A stretch of 64,000 nucleotides of DNA, from contig JAOSKK010000038.1 in NCBI GenBank assembly GCA_027493615.1, forward strand, positions 62,001 through 126,000. The letters are read 5' to 3'. The stretch's first letter is position 1. Each line of letters opens with the position of its first letter. The DNA comes from Verrucomicrobiota bacterium. GTDB taxonomy: Bacteria > Verrucomicrobiota > Verrucomicrobiia > Limisphaerales > J093. The notes below the pieces were generated by a model. It made no database searches. It was not told the DNA's origin and saw nothing but the letters and a program-made list of their open reading frames with translations. Below are positions 29,508-39,039 of the stretch, piece by piece. A program made the translations under genes and the position numbers.

Positions 29508-31799
29508 GTGTCCGGCCGCGAGTGGAACCCGTTTCTGCGATTCCCGAAGGCGTCACTGGCGGTGGCGGCGTTGCTCTGCGTGCCGTTGCTGGGGCCGATG
29601 GCGCGGTGGTCAGTCAGCGCCGAGGTGAAGGCGCTGCTGGCGGGGGACGAGCGGAACCTGGCCAGCTTCGAGCAGGTGCGCGCCTTGCTTGGCGACACGG
29701 AAGGGGTGGCGATCAGCCTCGAGTTGACGAATCTCTTTTCCCTGCCCGGCCTTGCGGTGGTCGAGGCGGTCAGCGAAGCGTTTGCGCGGCAGCCCGAGGT
29801 GGTCGAGGTGAAGAGCCTGACGCACGCGGTGAAGCCGGTTCGGCGCGGGTTGAGCTTTGAGATGGTCCCGCTGGTGCCGCCGGCCCCGCTCGAGGCAGAG
29901 GCGCTGGCGGAGTTCAAGGCGTTCTGTCTCAGCCACCCGCTGGTGCGCAATCTCCTCGTCGCTGCGGATGGCACCCGGACGTTGGTGACGGTCCACTACG
30001 CTGGGCGCGCGATCACGGCTTCGGAGCAGGCGCAGTTCCGGGCAAAGGTGGAGGCCACGTTGGAGCCGTTCCGGGCGGCGGGGGTGCGGATGCGCGTGCT
30101 GGCGCTGCCGCTGATTGAAGAGGAGATTCGTGGGACGTTGCGCCGGGACCTGGGACGGTTTGTGCCCGCGGCGCTGATCGTGGTCCTGGCGGTGCTGGGC
30201 TGGACGGTGCGGTCCGTGCGTTGGGTGCTGTTCACGCTGGTGAACCAGTGTGCCGTGCTGGCGCTGCTGCCGGGGATTAACGGCTGGTTGGGCGGGGAAC
30301 TGACCGTGTTCTCCGTGCTGCTGGTGCCGCTGGTGGCCGGGTTGCATCTGACGTTGCTGATGCATCTGCTGACGGCCTACCAGCGGGCCGCGGCGAGGGG
30401 AGAAGAGCCCGGCGCGGCGTTGCGGGCGGCGCTGGGGGTGGTGGCGAAGCCGGCGTTGCTGGCGACGCTGACGACGGTGTTCGGCCTGCTCTCGTTGGCG
30501 TCCAGCGGTGTGCCCCAGGTGCGCGACTTCGGCTGGCGGGGCGCGGTTTGTCTGGCGTTCATGCACGCCTTCACGTTCGGACCCGGCCTGGCGCTATTGA
30601 CGCTGACCGCGCGGCGAGGTTCCCGGTCCGACGGGGTGAGACCGGGGCCGGTGAGCGTCGGGGCGGGTGCGGCGTCCGGCGACGATCTGGCGGGGGCCTT
30701 CGTGCGGTGGGTGGCGCGCCGCAAGCGCACGATCCGCGTTGCTGGCGGGTTGGCGGGGGTGGTGGCGGTCGGCGGACTGGTGATGCTCCGGACCGATGTG
30801 CGGCTCATCGAGATGTTGGGTCGGGACAGCCCAACCCGGCAGGCGCTGGAAGAGTTGGACCAGGCTTACGGCGGGATCAACGTGGTGTCGATCGCGGTGG
30901 ATTCGGGCCGGCCGAACGGCTTGAACGAGCCGGCCTTTCTCCGCTACCTCGACCGGGTGCAGCGCTTTGCCGAGGCGCGGCCTGAACCAACCGGGGTTTT
31001 CTCCTATGCGCAGGTGCTGGCGCTGATCAACCAGATTTGGGAGGGCGGAGGAAGAGAGGCCTTGCGGTTGCCGGACAACGCCTGGCTGCTCCGGCTGTTC
31101 ACGACGGCCCTGCGCGCCTACGAGTTCCCGTTCCTGACGGCGCTGGCCGATCCGGAACTCCGCACCGCGCAGTTGGTGGTCCGGACGCGGGACATGCCGG
31201 CGGGGGATTACCTGCGCCTGATCGCGGAGGTGGTGCGTTTCGCTGAACAGGAGCGTCCGGACGGCGTGACGGTGTCGGCGGCGCAGGGGTTGCACGCAAT
31301 CCTGGAAGCGGATCGCCGGATGCTGGGCAGTCAACGAGCCAGCGTGGGGTGGGTGCTGGCCGCGATCGGCGTGAGCCTGACGGTGCTCTGGCGTTCGGTG
31401 CGGTTGGCGGGGCTGGCGTTGCTCACGAGCGTGGTGCCGGTGGCGTTGGCGCTGGCGGCGGCGGGCTATGCCCAGGTCCCGCTCAACTCGATCAATGTGA
31501 TGGTGGGGGCGTTGGCGCTGGGGATTGCGCAGGACGACATCGTCCACTTCGTGACGTATTGGCGGGAGGCCTGCCGGGCGGGGTTGCCTGCCCAAGCGGC
31601 CCTCGAACACACGCTGCGGGTGAAGGGGCGTCCAATTGTGTGGACCAGTGTGATTCTGGTGGGGGTGTTTGGCCTGTTCGCGCTGTCGGGCTTTCCGCCG
31701 GTGGTGCAGTTCGGTCTGCTGCTGGCGGGGGCCTTTGTGGCGGCTCAAGTCGCCTTGCTGCTGTTCTTGCCGGTGGGACTGGAGCGGGTGGCGGCCTGA
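29508..31799 (+). CDS. MMPL/RND-superfamily exporter
   Basis: Intact, 763 residues from GTG 29508. It has the RND layout in two halves: an N-terminal helix near residues 14-32, a large outer loop (residues about 35-205), then helices such as LGRFVPAALIVVLAVLGWTV, GELTVFSVLLVPLVAGLHLT and TLTTVFGLLSLASSGVPQVR. The second half repeats this with TIRVAGGLAGVVAVGGLVML, an outer loop, and VGWVLAAIGVSLTVLWRSVR, VMVGALALGIAQDDIVHFVT and FPPVVQFGLLLAGAFVAAQV. The AQDD within a transmembrane helix resembles the proton-relay Asp pair of RND/MMPL pumps. Substrates of such Verrucomicrobiota proteins are unknown; lipids or hopanoid-like compounds are possible. Its last 55 nt overlap the convergent CusA gene. 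Confidence 0.85.
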   Translation: MSGREWNPFLRFPKASLAVAALLCVPLLGPMARWSVSAEVKALLAGDERNLASFEQVRALLGDTEGVAISLELTNLFSLPGLAVVEAVSEAFARQPEVVEVKSLTHAVKPVRRGLSFEMVPLVPPAPLEAEALAEFKAFCLSHPLVRNLLVAADGTRTLVTVHYAGRAITASEQAQFRAKVEATLEPFRAAGVRMRVLALPLIEEEIRGTLRRDLGRFVPAALIVVLAVLGWTVRSVRWVLFTLVNQCAVLALLPGINGWLGGELTVFSVLLVPLVAGLHLTLLMHLLTAYQRAAARGEEPGAALRAALGVVAKPALLATLTTVFGLLSLASSGVPQVRDFGWRGAVCLAFMHAFTFGPGLALLTLTARRGSRSDGVRPGPVSVGAGAASGDDLAGAFVRWVARRKRTIRVAGGLAGVVAVGGLVMLRTDVRLIEMLGRDSPTRQALEELDQAYGGINVVSIAVDSGRPNGLNEPAFLRYLDRVQRFAEARPEPTGVFSYAQVLALINQIWEGGGREALRLPDNAWLLRLFTTALRAYEFPFLTALADPELRTAQLVVRTRDMPAGDYLRLIAEVVRFAEQERPDGVTVSAAQGLHAILEADRRMLGSQRASVGWVLAAIGVSLTVLWRSVRLAGLALLTSVVPVALALAAAGYAQVPLNSINVMVGALALGIAQDDIVHFVTYWREACRAGLPAQAALEHTLRVKGRPIVWTSVILVGVFGLFALSGFPPVVQFGLLLAGAFVAAQVALLLFLPVGLERVAA

Positions 31800-34700
31800 C
31801 GCGCCAGGCGCCGTTCCCAGTACCACGCGTAGTAGACGGGAACCGAGAACAGGGAGATCAGGTCGAAGATCATGCCTCCAATCACCGGCAGAACCATGGG
31901 CTGCATGAGGTCGGCGCCGCGGCCGCTGGCCCAGAGGACGGGGACGAGCGCGAGCAGGGTGGTCAGGCTGGTCATCAGGGCGGGGCGCCGGCGGCGCAGG
32001 CCGGCCTCGAAGATCCGCTGGTGGACCTCGTCCCGATCGCGCGGCGGGGTGAGGAACTTGTCGCGGATGTAGGTGCCGAGGAGGATGCTGTCATTGAACA
32101 TCACGCCGAGCAGCACGAGGAAACCCACGGTCACTGCGATGGTAAGCTGGGCGCCCCAGAGCCAGACGAAGAGGAGTCCGCCGGCGGTGTTGACCAGCGC
32201 GTTGCAGGCGACGATGACGCCGGTGATCAGCCAGGAGCGGGTGCCGACGTAGATGAGCACGACCATGATGCCCAGCGAGACCAGGATGACCCACGCCATG
32301 GTACGGTCCGCCTTCACTTTCTGTTCGTAGCGGCCGACCCAGCGGTAGGTGGCACCCGGCGGGAGCTCGAGCTGACCTGCACGGAGCGCGGCCCGCAGGC
32401 GCTGTTCAGCCGCCCGCACGACCTGCACTTCGGCCGCACCTTCGCGCACGTTGAACATCACGTACTGGGTGCGTTTGCCGCCCTCGGAGCGGATGGCCAT
32501 GGGGCCGACGGTGTAAGTCAGGCCAAGGTCGTTGGGGCGTTGGGCGACGATGCGCACGGGCGCATGCTCGGGGTCTGCGGCGCGGAGTTCAGGCGGGAGG
32601 GGATCACCGGCGGGCACGGTCCATTCGGCACGGCGCGGGCCCAGGAGGTTGAAGTTGCGCTGGTGCTCGAGGGACAGGCTGGCGAGAAAGGCCTGCGCGC
32701 CGGGAGCATTTTCGGCGAATTCGAGGGTGTAGGTGGTGGGGGCGAGGAGGTTTCCCAGCGGGACGGCACCGCGTTCGCCGGTCATTCCCACCTGGAGCTG
32801 CAAGAGTTCATCAGGATCGTCGCGTCGCTCGCGCAGGTACCGCAGACGGACCGGATATCGGAGCGCCCCTTCGACTGAGAAGGTGACCGGCATGCCGCCA
32901 TAGGCCACCTCGACCGCCTCGAGGACCATCTCGGTGGTGAACCCGAAGCGGGCCAGCTTCTCGGGGTCGAGCCGGACCTCGGCGTAAGGTTTGCCGCCCT
33001 CGCGCTGCATCTGCACATCTGCCGCACCGGGCACGGTCTGCAGGACTTTCTCGGCCGCCTCGGCGAAACGTTCGAGCGCGGCCTCTCGATTCTCCCCAAG
33101 GATCTGCAGGGCCAGGAGGCTGCGAATGCCGGTGGACAGCATCACCACGCGCGTCTCGATGGGTTGCAGCCAACTCGGCGCCACGCCGGGCATGTCGGTC
33201 AAGGCGGCGAGCGTGTCGCGCACTTCGCGCAACGTGCGCGGGCGGCGCACGACTTGGCCGTCTGGTCCGGTGAGTTCGTGGACGGGCCATTCGCGGTAGG
33301 GCTTCAGCAGCACGACGGTTTCGATCATCCCGATCGGTGCCGGGTCCAGGGCGGTTTCCGCCCGGCCCAGCTTGCCCATCACGCCGGCGACTTCCGGGAC
33401 GGATTCGATGGCGCGGTTCTGGATCATCATCACCCGCTGCGCTTCGCCGAGGCCGGCGGTGGCGGGCACGGAGGGCATGAACAGGAGGCTGCCTTCGTCC
33501 AGCGGGGGTAGGAAGCTCGAGCCGATGCCGGGAAACCATGCGCGGAGTGCAGCATCGAGGCGGGTGTGGCTGAGGTCGGCGCCGACGAAGGCGAAGGCCT
33601 GTCGCAACGGCCAGCTCAGGCGCGGCCATCCCAGCCCCACGAGGTAGCCAGTCAGGGCCATGAGGGTGACCGTGCAGGTGAAGGCCACCTTGTGTCGCTG
33701 GATGCGCGTGTAGGCCCAATCGTAGGCCACGTGGATGGCGCGGCTGGTGGGATTGCGTTCGTACTCGACCAGCCGCTCGCGACCCAGCCGCCAGATGGCG
33801 GAGCCGACCAGCAGCGCCATGACCGGTGCGAAGAACCAGCCGGGTACGGTGAGCGCCCAGCGGCCATGGTCCAACGGCAGGGTGAAACCGGCGGACCAAA
33901 ACCATCCGAAAGCCAGCCCGGCTGCCAGCCCGCTGAGTCCCAGCAAGGGGAGCTTCCGCAGCTCCCAGGGTGGCAGGAACAGCCGACACAGCACCGGCAC
34001 CAGCAGGAGTCCCACCAGGACGGCGCCGCTGATGGCCAGCGTCTTGGTGATGGCCAGGGGAATGAACAGGCGGCCCGCCTGGTCCGTGAGGGCGAAGATC
34101 GGCAGGAACCCGATGACCGTCGTGGCCGAAGACGTCAGCAGCGGGCGCGTGACATCCCGGGCGGCTGCCACCACGGCCTCGACAATCTCCGGGTTCGCGG
34201 GTGAGCGGGGCATCGTGCGGCCTTCACGCCGGCAACGTTCGCGAAGATCGAGCAGGTGCTGCGTGATGTTCTCGGTCATGATGATGCCGAAATCCACCAT
34301 GACCCCAATGGCGATGGCGATGCCTGCCAGGCTCATGATGTTCGCGCTCACGCCTGCAAGCCACATGATCAGAAACGAGAACAACATCCCCAGCGGCAGG
34401 CTGACCGCCGCGGCCAGACTCGCCCGGAGATGAAGCAGAAACACCGCGACCACCAGGGTGGTCGTGATCACCGCCTCCCGGAGGGTGGCGATGACGGTTT
34501 GGTGCGTCTCGAAGATGAGCTGCGACCGGTCGTAGAATGCGACGGGCCGGAGGGTTTCGGCTTCGAGAGTGGGCCCCAGGTCCAGGAGGCGCTGCTTCAC
34601 GCCCTGAATCGTGCGTTTGGGATCTTCCCCCACGCGCATGGCGACGATGGCGCCCACGTGTTCCTGGTAGCCGTCGGCCAGGAGACCCTGGCGGACCTGG

Positions 34701-35488
34701 CCGCCCATCTGCACTTGGGCGATTTGTCCCAGGCGCACCCCCGCGCCCCGGAGCCGGTCGCCGCGGAGGATGATGTTCTCGACGTCCTTCACGGAGCGGA
34801 TGAAGCCCCGCCCGCGGATCATGGTTTCGACGCCGCTTTGCTCGACGCTCATGGCGCCGACGTCGCCGCCAGCGGCGCGCACGGCGGTCATGAGCTGTTC
34901 GAGGGTGATGCCCTGTTCCTCGAGGCGCGTGGGGTCCACATCGATCTGGTACTCGCGCACGACGCCGCCCACCGGGGCCACCTCCGCCACGCCGGGCACA
35001 GCGCGCAGGGCGGGCACGATGATCTGGTCCAGGAGATAGCGCTTGGCCTCGAGGTCGCGGGGTCCCTGTAGTGCGAAGGCATAGACCTGACCCATCGCGG
35101 TGGCGTCGGGTCCCAGTTTCGCGGTGACGCCGGCGGGGAGGATGCCCTGGATCTGGGCGAGACGTTCCAGCGTGCGGGTGCGGGATTCGTAGAGATTGCG
35201 CCGGTCTTGGAAGATCACATAGACGTAGCTAGAGCCGTACAAGGACAGGCCCCGCACCGTTTGCACGCCGGGCAGGCCCTGGAGTTCACGCGCCAGTCGG
35301 GCCGTGACCTGCTGGTCCATGTCCTCCGGGCTCTTGCCGGGCCACTCGGCCCAGACGATCACCTGGTTGTCGCTGAGGTCGGGGATGGCATCCAGGGGCA
35401 CCTGACGCCAGGCCCAGAGCCCGGCCAAGGCGAGTCCGAAGGCGACGGCCAGCGTGAGGAAGGCGTTGCGGATGGCGAAGGCGATCAT
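31745..35488 (-). CDS. cusA: CusA/CzcA-type heavy-metal RND efflux pump
   Basis: Intact, about 1,247 residues from ATG 35488 (MIAFAIRNAFLTLAVAFGLA). Proton-driven export of metal across the envelope with CusB and CusC. Diagnostic segments are DLSDNQVIVWAEWPGKSPED, the hallmark helix GIAIAIGVMVDFGIIMTENI, DEGSLLFMPSVPA, GRAETALDPAPIGMIETVVL and ETRVVMLSTGIRSLLALQIL. The three Met residues in LLFMPS, PIGMIE and VVMLSTG align with the methionine Cu/Ag relay of E. coli CusA, favouring Cu(I)/Ag(I) over Zn/Co. There are twelve helices. The start follows the CusB stop by 19 nt. The 3' end overlaps the convergent MMPL gene by 55 nt. Confidence 0.93.
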   Translation of the reverse strand: MIAFAIRNAFLTLAVAFGLALAGLWAWRQVPLDAIPDLSDNQVIVWAEWPGKSPEDMDQQVTARLARELQGLPGVQTVRGLSLYGSSYVYVIFQDRRNLYESRTRTLERLAQIQGILPAGVTAKLGPDATAMGQVYAFALQGPRDLEAKRYLLDQIIVPALRAVPGVAEVAPVGGVVREYQIDVDPTRLEEQGITLEQLMTAVRAAGGDVGAMSVEQSGVETMIRGRGFIRSVKDVENIILRGDRLRGAGVRLGQIAQVQMGGQVRQGLLADGYQEHVGAIVAMRVGEDPKRTIQGVKQRLLDLGPTLEAETLRPVAFYDRSQLIFETHQTVIATLREAVITTTLVVAVFLLHLRASLAAAVSLPLGMLFSFLIMWLAGVSANIMSLAGIAIAIGVMVDFGIIMTENITQHLLDLRERCRREGRTMPRSPANPEIVEAVVAAARDVTRPLLTSSATTVIGFLPIFALTDQAGRLFIPLAITKTLAISGAVLVGLLLVPVLCRLFLPPWELRKLPLLGLSGLAAGLAFGWFWSAGFTLPLDHGRWALTVPGWFFAPVMALLVGSAIWRLGRERLVEYERNPTSRAIHVAYDWAYTRIQRHKVAFTCTVTLMALTGYLVGLGWPRLSWPLRQAFAFVGADLSHTRLDAALRAWFPGIGSSFLPPLDEGSLLFMPSVPATAGLGEAQRVMMIQNRAIESVPEVAGVMGKLGRAETALDPAPIGMIETVVLLKPYREWPVHELTGPDGQVVRRPRTLREVRDTLAALTDMPGVAPSWLQPIETRVVMLSTGIRSLLALQILGENREAALERFAEAAEKVLQTVPGAADVQMQREGGKPYAEVRLDPEKLARFGFTTEMVLEAVEVAYGGMPVTFSVEGALRYPVRLRYLRERRDDPDELLQLQVGMTGERGAVPLGNLLAPTTYTLEFAENAPGAQAFLASLSLEHQRNFNLLGPRRAEWTVPAGDPLPPELRAADPEHAPVRIVAQRPNDLGLTYTVGPMAIRSEGGKRTQYVMFNVREGAAEVQVVRAAEQRLRAALRAGQLELPPGATYRWVGRYEQKVKADRTMAWVILVSLGIMVVLIYVGTRSWLITGVIVACNALVNTAGGLLFVWLWGAQLTIAVTVGFLVLLGVMFNDSILLGTYIRDKFLTPPRDRDEVHQRIFEAGLRRRRPALMTSLTTLLALVPVLWASGRGADLMQPMVLPVIGGMIFDLISLFSVPVYYAWYWERRLARQAATRSSPTGKNSSKAT

Positions 35489-35507
35489 GCCGCGGAGGGG
35501 GGGCGGT

Positions 35508-36824
35508 CTAGTGTGCGTGGGCGGGCCCTGGCGCACTGGCACCCCGGGGGTAGATCAGGCTGGGCGTGCCGGCGAGTTGCGCCTGGCTGTCAATCAGGAA
35601 GGCGCCCTGGGTGGCCACCTCGTCGCCCGGCACGAGCCCCGCCCGGACGATGTAGAGATCGTTGCCGTAGTCATCTTCCAGCCGTGGACCCAGCACCAGC
35701 GGGGCGAGCTCGAAGCGGAGGCGGCCGTTGCGGGCCCGTTCGGCGACCTTCCAAGCGACATTGCGGACGCCGGTCGACAGGACGGCCGTTTTCGGCACCA
35801 AGGGGAACTGACCCCAGGTGGAGTCATCGGTCGGATCGGCAGGGGTCAGGTCAGGCGCGAGCGCGACCCGGAAACGCGCCTCGACGAGCGAGCCGGGCAT
35901 CAGGAGGGAGCGCACGTCGGTGAGATCGATGCGGACTTCGCGGGCGCGGAGGGAGGGGTCCAGCTCTTCGGCGACGCGGCTGACGGCGGCCGCAATCTGG
36001 GGCAGGGGACCGTAGTCGTCGCTGGCAAGGAGCGCAGGCTGGCCCACGGCGATCCAGCGGGCCCGGGTTTCGGGCACGTGGACGATGACCACGAGGCGAT
36101 GGGGGTCCACGAGACGCAGCAGCGGGGTATCGGGCAGCACCTCGCGGCCGACCGCCAGGGCGTCATTGACCATCTCGAACTCCCGCAGCAACACCTGGCC
36201 ACCGAAGGGCGAGCGGATCGTGACGATGTCCTGCACCGGCCCGCCGGCGAGGAGGGCCTCCGCGACGTCGGTGAGGTTCCAGCGGGCAAAGCGCTCGCGG
36301 AGGCTGTTCACGAGGGCGGCGTCGCCGAGCTTCTGCGCGGCCTGCAGCTCGCCCTGTGCGGCGATGACTTCCGGGCTGTACAGGTCGATCACGGGGGTGT
36401 CGGCATCGACCTGCTCGCAGCAGCCGGCGGTGGCCTGATGGCGGGCCACGATGCGGCCCGCGACCCGCGGGATGACCAGTCGGGTGAAGCGATGGTCGTA
36501 CTCGGCCGTGCCATACGCCCGCACCGTGGCGACGGCGGGTCCGCGTTTGATGACGGATGTTTGCAGCCCGATGCGGCGGGTTTGTTCAGCACTGAGCTCG
36601 CCGGCGGTGACCCGGGTCATTTCCATGCCGCAGACCGGGCAGCGGCCGGGCTTGGTGCCGATGAAATCCATCATGGGGCAGGCATAGCGTTCGCCGGTGG
36701 TGGTCTGCTCCGCCTGGGCAAGGGCTGGATCGACAAAGAGGGCCGTACCCGGCAACAGGGCGATGAGGGTGAGACCGGCGGCGAGGCCTAGACCGGCGGT
36801 CATCCAGGGTTTCCAGGCGGGCAT
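35508..36824 (-). CDS. cusB: CusB-type periplasmic membrane-fusion protein
   Basis: Intact, 438 residues. An N-terminal membrane anchor (GLGLAAGLTLIALLPGTALF) precedes a heavy-metal-binding motif (YACPMMDFIGTKPGRCPVCG, then MEM) of the type found at the N-terminus of CusB proteins. The adaptor body contains RAYGTAEYDHRFTRLVIPRV, a lipoyl-like half ending GRIVARHQATAGCCEQVDAD, the hairpin DLYSPEVIAAQGELQAAQK, and barrel segments ending DEVATQGAFLIDSQAQLAGT. It links CusA to the outer-membrane channel and passes metal to the pump. It overlaps no neighbour: 3 nt separate it from the upstream small gene and 19 nt from cusA. Confidence 0.92.
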   Translation of the reverse strand: MPAWKPWMTAGLGLAAGLTLIALLPGTALFVDPALAQAEQTTTGERYACPMMDFIGTKPGRCPVCGMEMTRVTAGELSAEQTRRIGLQTSVIKRGPAVATVRAYGTAEYDHRFTRLVIPRVAGRIVARHQATAGCCEQVDADTPVIDLYSPEVIAAQGELQAAQKLGDAALVNSLRERFARWNLTDVAEALLAGGPVQDIVTIRSPFGGQVLLREFEMVNDALAVGREVLPDTPLLRLVDPHRLVVIVHVPETRARWIAVGQPALLASDDYGPLPQIAAAVSRVAEELDPSLRAREVRIDLTDVRSLLMPGSLVEARFRVALAPDLTPADPTDDSTWGQFPLVPKTAVLSTGVRNVAWKVAERARNGRLRFELAPLVLGPRLEDDYGNDLYIVRAGLVPGDEVATQGAFLIDSQAQLAGTPSLIYPRGASAPGPAHAH

Positions 36825-36827
36825 GGC

Positions 36828-37260
36828 TCAATCCTCGACGGTAACGTTGTTGCGGGCGGCGGGGAGGTAACGTTCCGGTTCGCGGGCGAACTTGGGGGGG
36901 CAGGCGCGGCAGCCGAAGCCCACGAGGGTGCCGTCGTGTTCGGCGGGCTGGATCGAAGGGTCCACCTCCATCCCGCAGATGGGGCAGACGGTGTTGATGG
37001 TTGATCCGGTGGGGCTGGCGGTCGCGTGGTCGGCGTGGGGGGGTGGCAGGGGCGCCAGCCTTCGGAGGCGAGGGTCGTGGCGGTGGGGCGTCCGGCTTGG
37101 GTTCAGGCGGCGTCGTGTGGTTCACGAGCGGGGCGTACGCGGGTGTTTCGACGTGTCCGGCATGGCCGGCATACGGTTGATGCAGGGCGGAGCGCACGGC
37201 GAGTGCGAGCACGGCGCCGGCGACGAAGGTGGCGACGAAGAGAGCAAGGTGACGAGTCAT
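36828..37260 (-). CDS. Small exported heavy-metal-binding (CxxC) protein, frameshifted
   Basis: ATG 37260 opens a signal/anchor (MTRHLALFVATFVAGAVLAL) followed by a His-rich (HQPYAGHAGHVETP) and Pro-rich linker. A frameshift in a GGGGGGG run near 37040 must be repaired to read VCPICGMEVDPSIQPAEHDG and LVGFGCRACPPKFAREPERY, ending NNVTVED. The 'CPICGMxV...C..CP..F' pattern is a YHS-like or CusB-type metal-binding module. About 144 residues. It lies 3 nt upstream of cusB and probably acts as a periplasmic metal chaperone or sensor for the pump. Confidence 0.7.
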
Positions 37261-37280
37261 GGTTGGGGAGCGGGGGAGGG

Positions 37281-38546
37281 TTAGGGACTGACGGGGAACA
37301 GGTGGACGGGGGCGAAGCGCCAGAGCTCGGCGCGCGCCACGCGTTCGGCGGCTTCGGCCTCGATGACCTGGGTTTCGGTGACGGTTTGGCGATCCAGGAT
37401 CTCGAGGATCACGAGCACCGGCATTTCGCCGGCGTTGGGGCTGCCGGTGCCCGCGGCACGAATCAAGGCTTCATACTCGGCGTCGAGGCGTAGGTGGGTT
37501 TCGCCGGACAGGCGGCGTGCGGTTTGGGTGAGTCGTTCGGCTCGCTGGACACGCGTCAGCAGGGCTTGGAAGCGATGACGAACCGCCTCGGCTTCCGCCC
37601 GGCTGGCAGCTTCTTCGGCGTAGGCCGCCTTCTCCTCGGCCCGGGCGTAACGGCGCCCGCGCCAGGGGAGTTCGGTCATGAAGGCGAGCCCAATGGTGTC
37701 CATGCTGCCCATGGGATCTTCCTCCCGCTCAAACCGGAGCCCCACCGCGGTCATGGGGCGACCGGACGCGCGGGCCATGCGCGCCATCGCCCGGGCTTCC
37801 GCGCCCTTGGCCGCGGCGAGCTGAATCGTCGGCGCCCTTTCGACATCGACGTCGGGTGGCGTCGGTGCGGCATACGGCGGCAGAGGAGCATCCAGATTCA
37901 GCCCGAGCCGACCGCGGGCGTCGGCCAGTGCGTCGGCGGCCCGCTGCTCCTCGCGCTCGAGTTCGAGACGCATCGCCGTGATGGTGGTCTGCAAGGCGAG
38001 TCGGTCGGCGATACGACCGCCGCCGGTGGCCACGCGCGCATCCACGGCCGTGAGGGTTTGCTCGGTCCGCTGGATCTGCCGGGCGAGCAGAGCCACCCGC
38101 CTGGTGGCCGCGTCGCTTTCGGCGAGGGCCATGGCGGTGTCCGCGGCCAGTTCGCCGGCCATCACCGCGTACTCGGCTTCCGCGAGGGAAACGGCGGCGG
38201 CGGCGCGCTCGCGGTCGGCGGCACGTTCGCCGGCCTTGGGCAAGGGCTGCCGGAGGTTGACTTCCCACATCGGATAGTCCCCGGCCGGCTTGTTGACCTG
38301 CGAGATCATGCCCCCAAGTTCGGGGTCGGGGAACCGGCCGGCGGCGCCCAAACGGTCGCGCGCGGCGGCTGCCCGCGCTCGTGCCGACGACATCGCGGGA
38401 GCGCGGGCGACGGCCTCGAGTAACGGCGTCGTCACCAGCGAAGAAGGCAGCTCCGCCAACGACCCGCCGGCGGCGGATGCAGGCGGCTGAACCGCACCCA
38501 TCACCGCTCCCACCAACATTGAACCGACCCAAGACCTGAGCTTCAT
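37281..38546 (-). CDS. cusC: TolC-family outer-membrane efflux channel (CusC-like)
   Basis: Intact, 421 residues with a signal peptide (MLVGAVMGAVQPPASAAGGS). Two long coiled-coil/strand repeats are typical of TolC: EAVARAPAMSSARARAAAAR, FPDPELGGMISQVNKPAGDY and PLPKAGERAADRERAAAAVS in the first half, and AAAKGAEARAMARMARASGR, FMTELPWRGRRYARAEEKAA and RFQALLTRVQRAERLTQTAR in the second. It forms the outer-membrane exit duct for the CusBA pump. It is first in the run cusC, small metal protein, cusB, cusA, with a 20-nt gap to the next gene. Confidence 0.88.
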   Translation of the reverse strand: MKLRSWVGSMLVGAVMGAVQPPASAAGGSLAELPSSLVTTPLLEAVARAPAMSSARARAAAARDRLGAAGRFPDPELGGMISQVNKPAGDYPMWEVNLRQPLPKAGERAADRERAAAAVSLAEAEYAVMAGELAADTAMALAESDAATRRVALLARQIQRTEQTLTAVDARVATGGGRIADRLALQTTITAMRLELEREEQRAADALADARGRLGLNLDAPLPPYAAPTPPDVDVERAPTIQLAAAKGAEARAMARMARASGRPMTAVGLRFEREEDPMGSMDTIGLAFMTELPWRGRRYARAEEKAAYAEEAASRAEAEAVRHRFQALLTRVQRAERLTQTARRLSGETHLRLDAEYEALIRAAGTGSPNAGEMPVLVILEILDRQTVTETQVIEAEAAERVARAELWRFAPVHLFPVSP

Positions 38547-38638
38547 CCCAACAAAGCAAGGAACACCGACTCAACCGACCCGAAGGGACACGAAGTGCGC
38601 CGGCGATGGGCACACTTCACCTGCGAAGGTGGGTCAGC

Positions 38639-39013
38639 TCAGATCAAGAAGCAGCAATGCCGCACATGGAGCGGCACGGCCGGAAGGAAGCGGGGTTGGT
38701 CGAGCCCCGGCGGGACAGAAAGATCGATCGGATGGGGAGCTGCGCGGAGTTCGCTGCCGGCAGGAAGGCCGGCCCCATCCGCAAGATTGCCCCCGCCCGG
38801 AGCGGGCAGGGCGGGGGCGGGGGCAGTGGGGGCGGAAGAGTCTGACTTCTGAACACAGCAGCCGGTCTGTCCGCAAGGGCAATGCCGGCAGACTTGATTG
38901 CTGGATGAGGGCGCCGTGCTGGTCCAGGCCGCCAGCGGTGGCATCACCCACAACACAAGCGCCAGGAGCCATGCGCTCCAACGCTTTACATGCGGGTGAC
39001 GGCAGGTAGACAT
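38639..39013 (-). CDS. Cys-rich small exported protein of the metal-efflux locus
   Basis: 124 residues from ATG 39013. A hydrophobic segment (WLLALVLWVMPPLAAWTS) is followed by a short Cys cluster, VCRHCPCGQTGCCVQKSD. A Pro/Ala-rich linker (APTAPAPALPAPGGG) and a tail ending VRHCCFLI complete the protein. No enzyme fold is visible. The Cys pattern and location just upstream of cusC suggest a periplasmic or membrane-tethered Cu/Ag-binding protein. I recall similar small proteins beside Cus loci in related genomes, but this cannot be checked here. Confidence 0.55.
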   Translation of the reverse strand: MSTCRHPHVKRWSAWLLALVLWVMPPLAAWTSTAPSSSNQVCRHCPCGQTGCCVQKSDSSAPTAPAPALPAPGGGNLADGAGLPAGSELRAAPHPIDLSVPPGLDQPRFLPAVPLHVRHCCFLI

Positions 39014-39039
39014 GAAGCCGGCAAACGGGACGTGCCGCG

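Noticed and set aside
31349..32878. 509-codon plus-strand open frame
   Set aside because: Off-frame reading of the MMPL gene end and antisense to cusA; Gly/Asp-rich with no domain.
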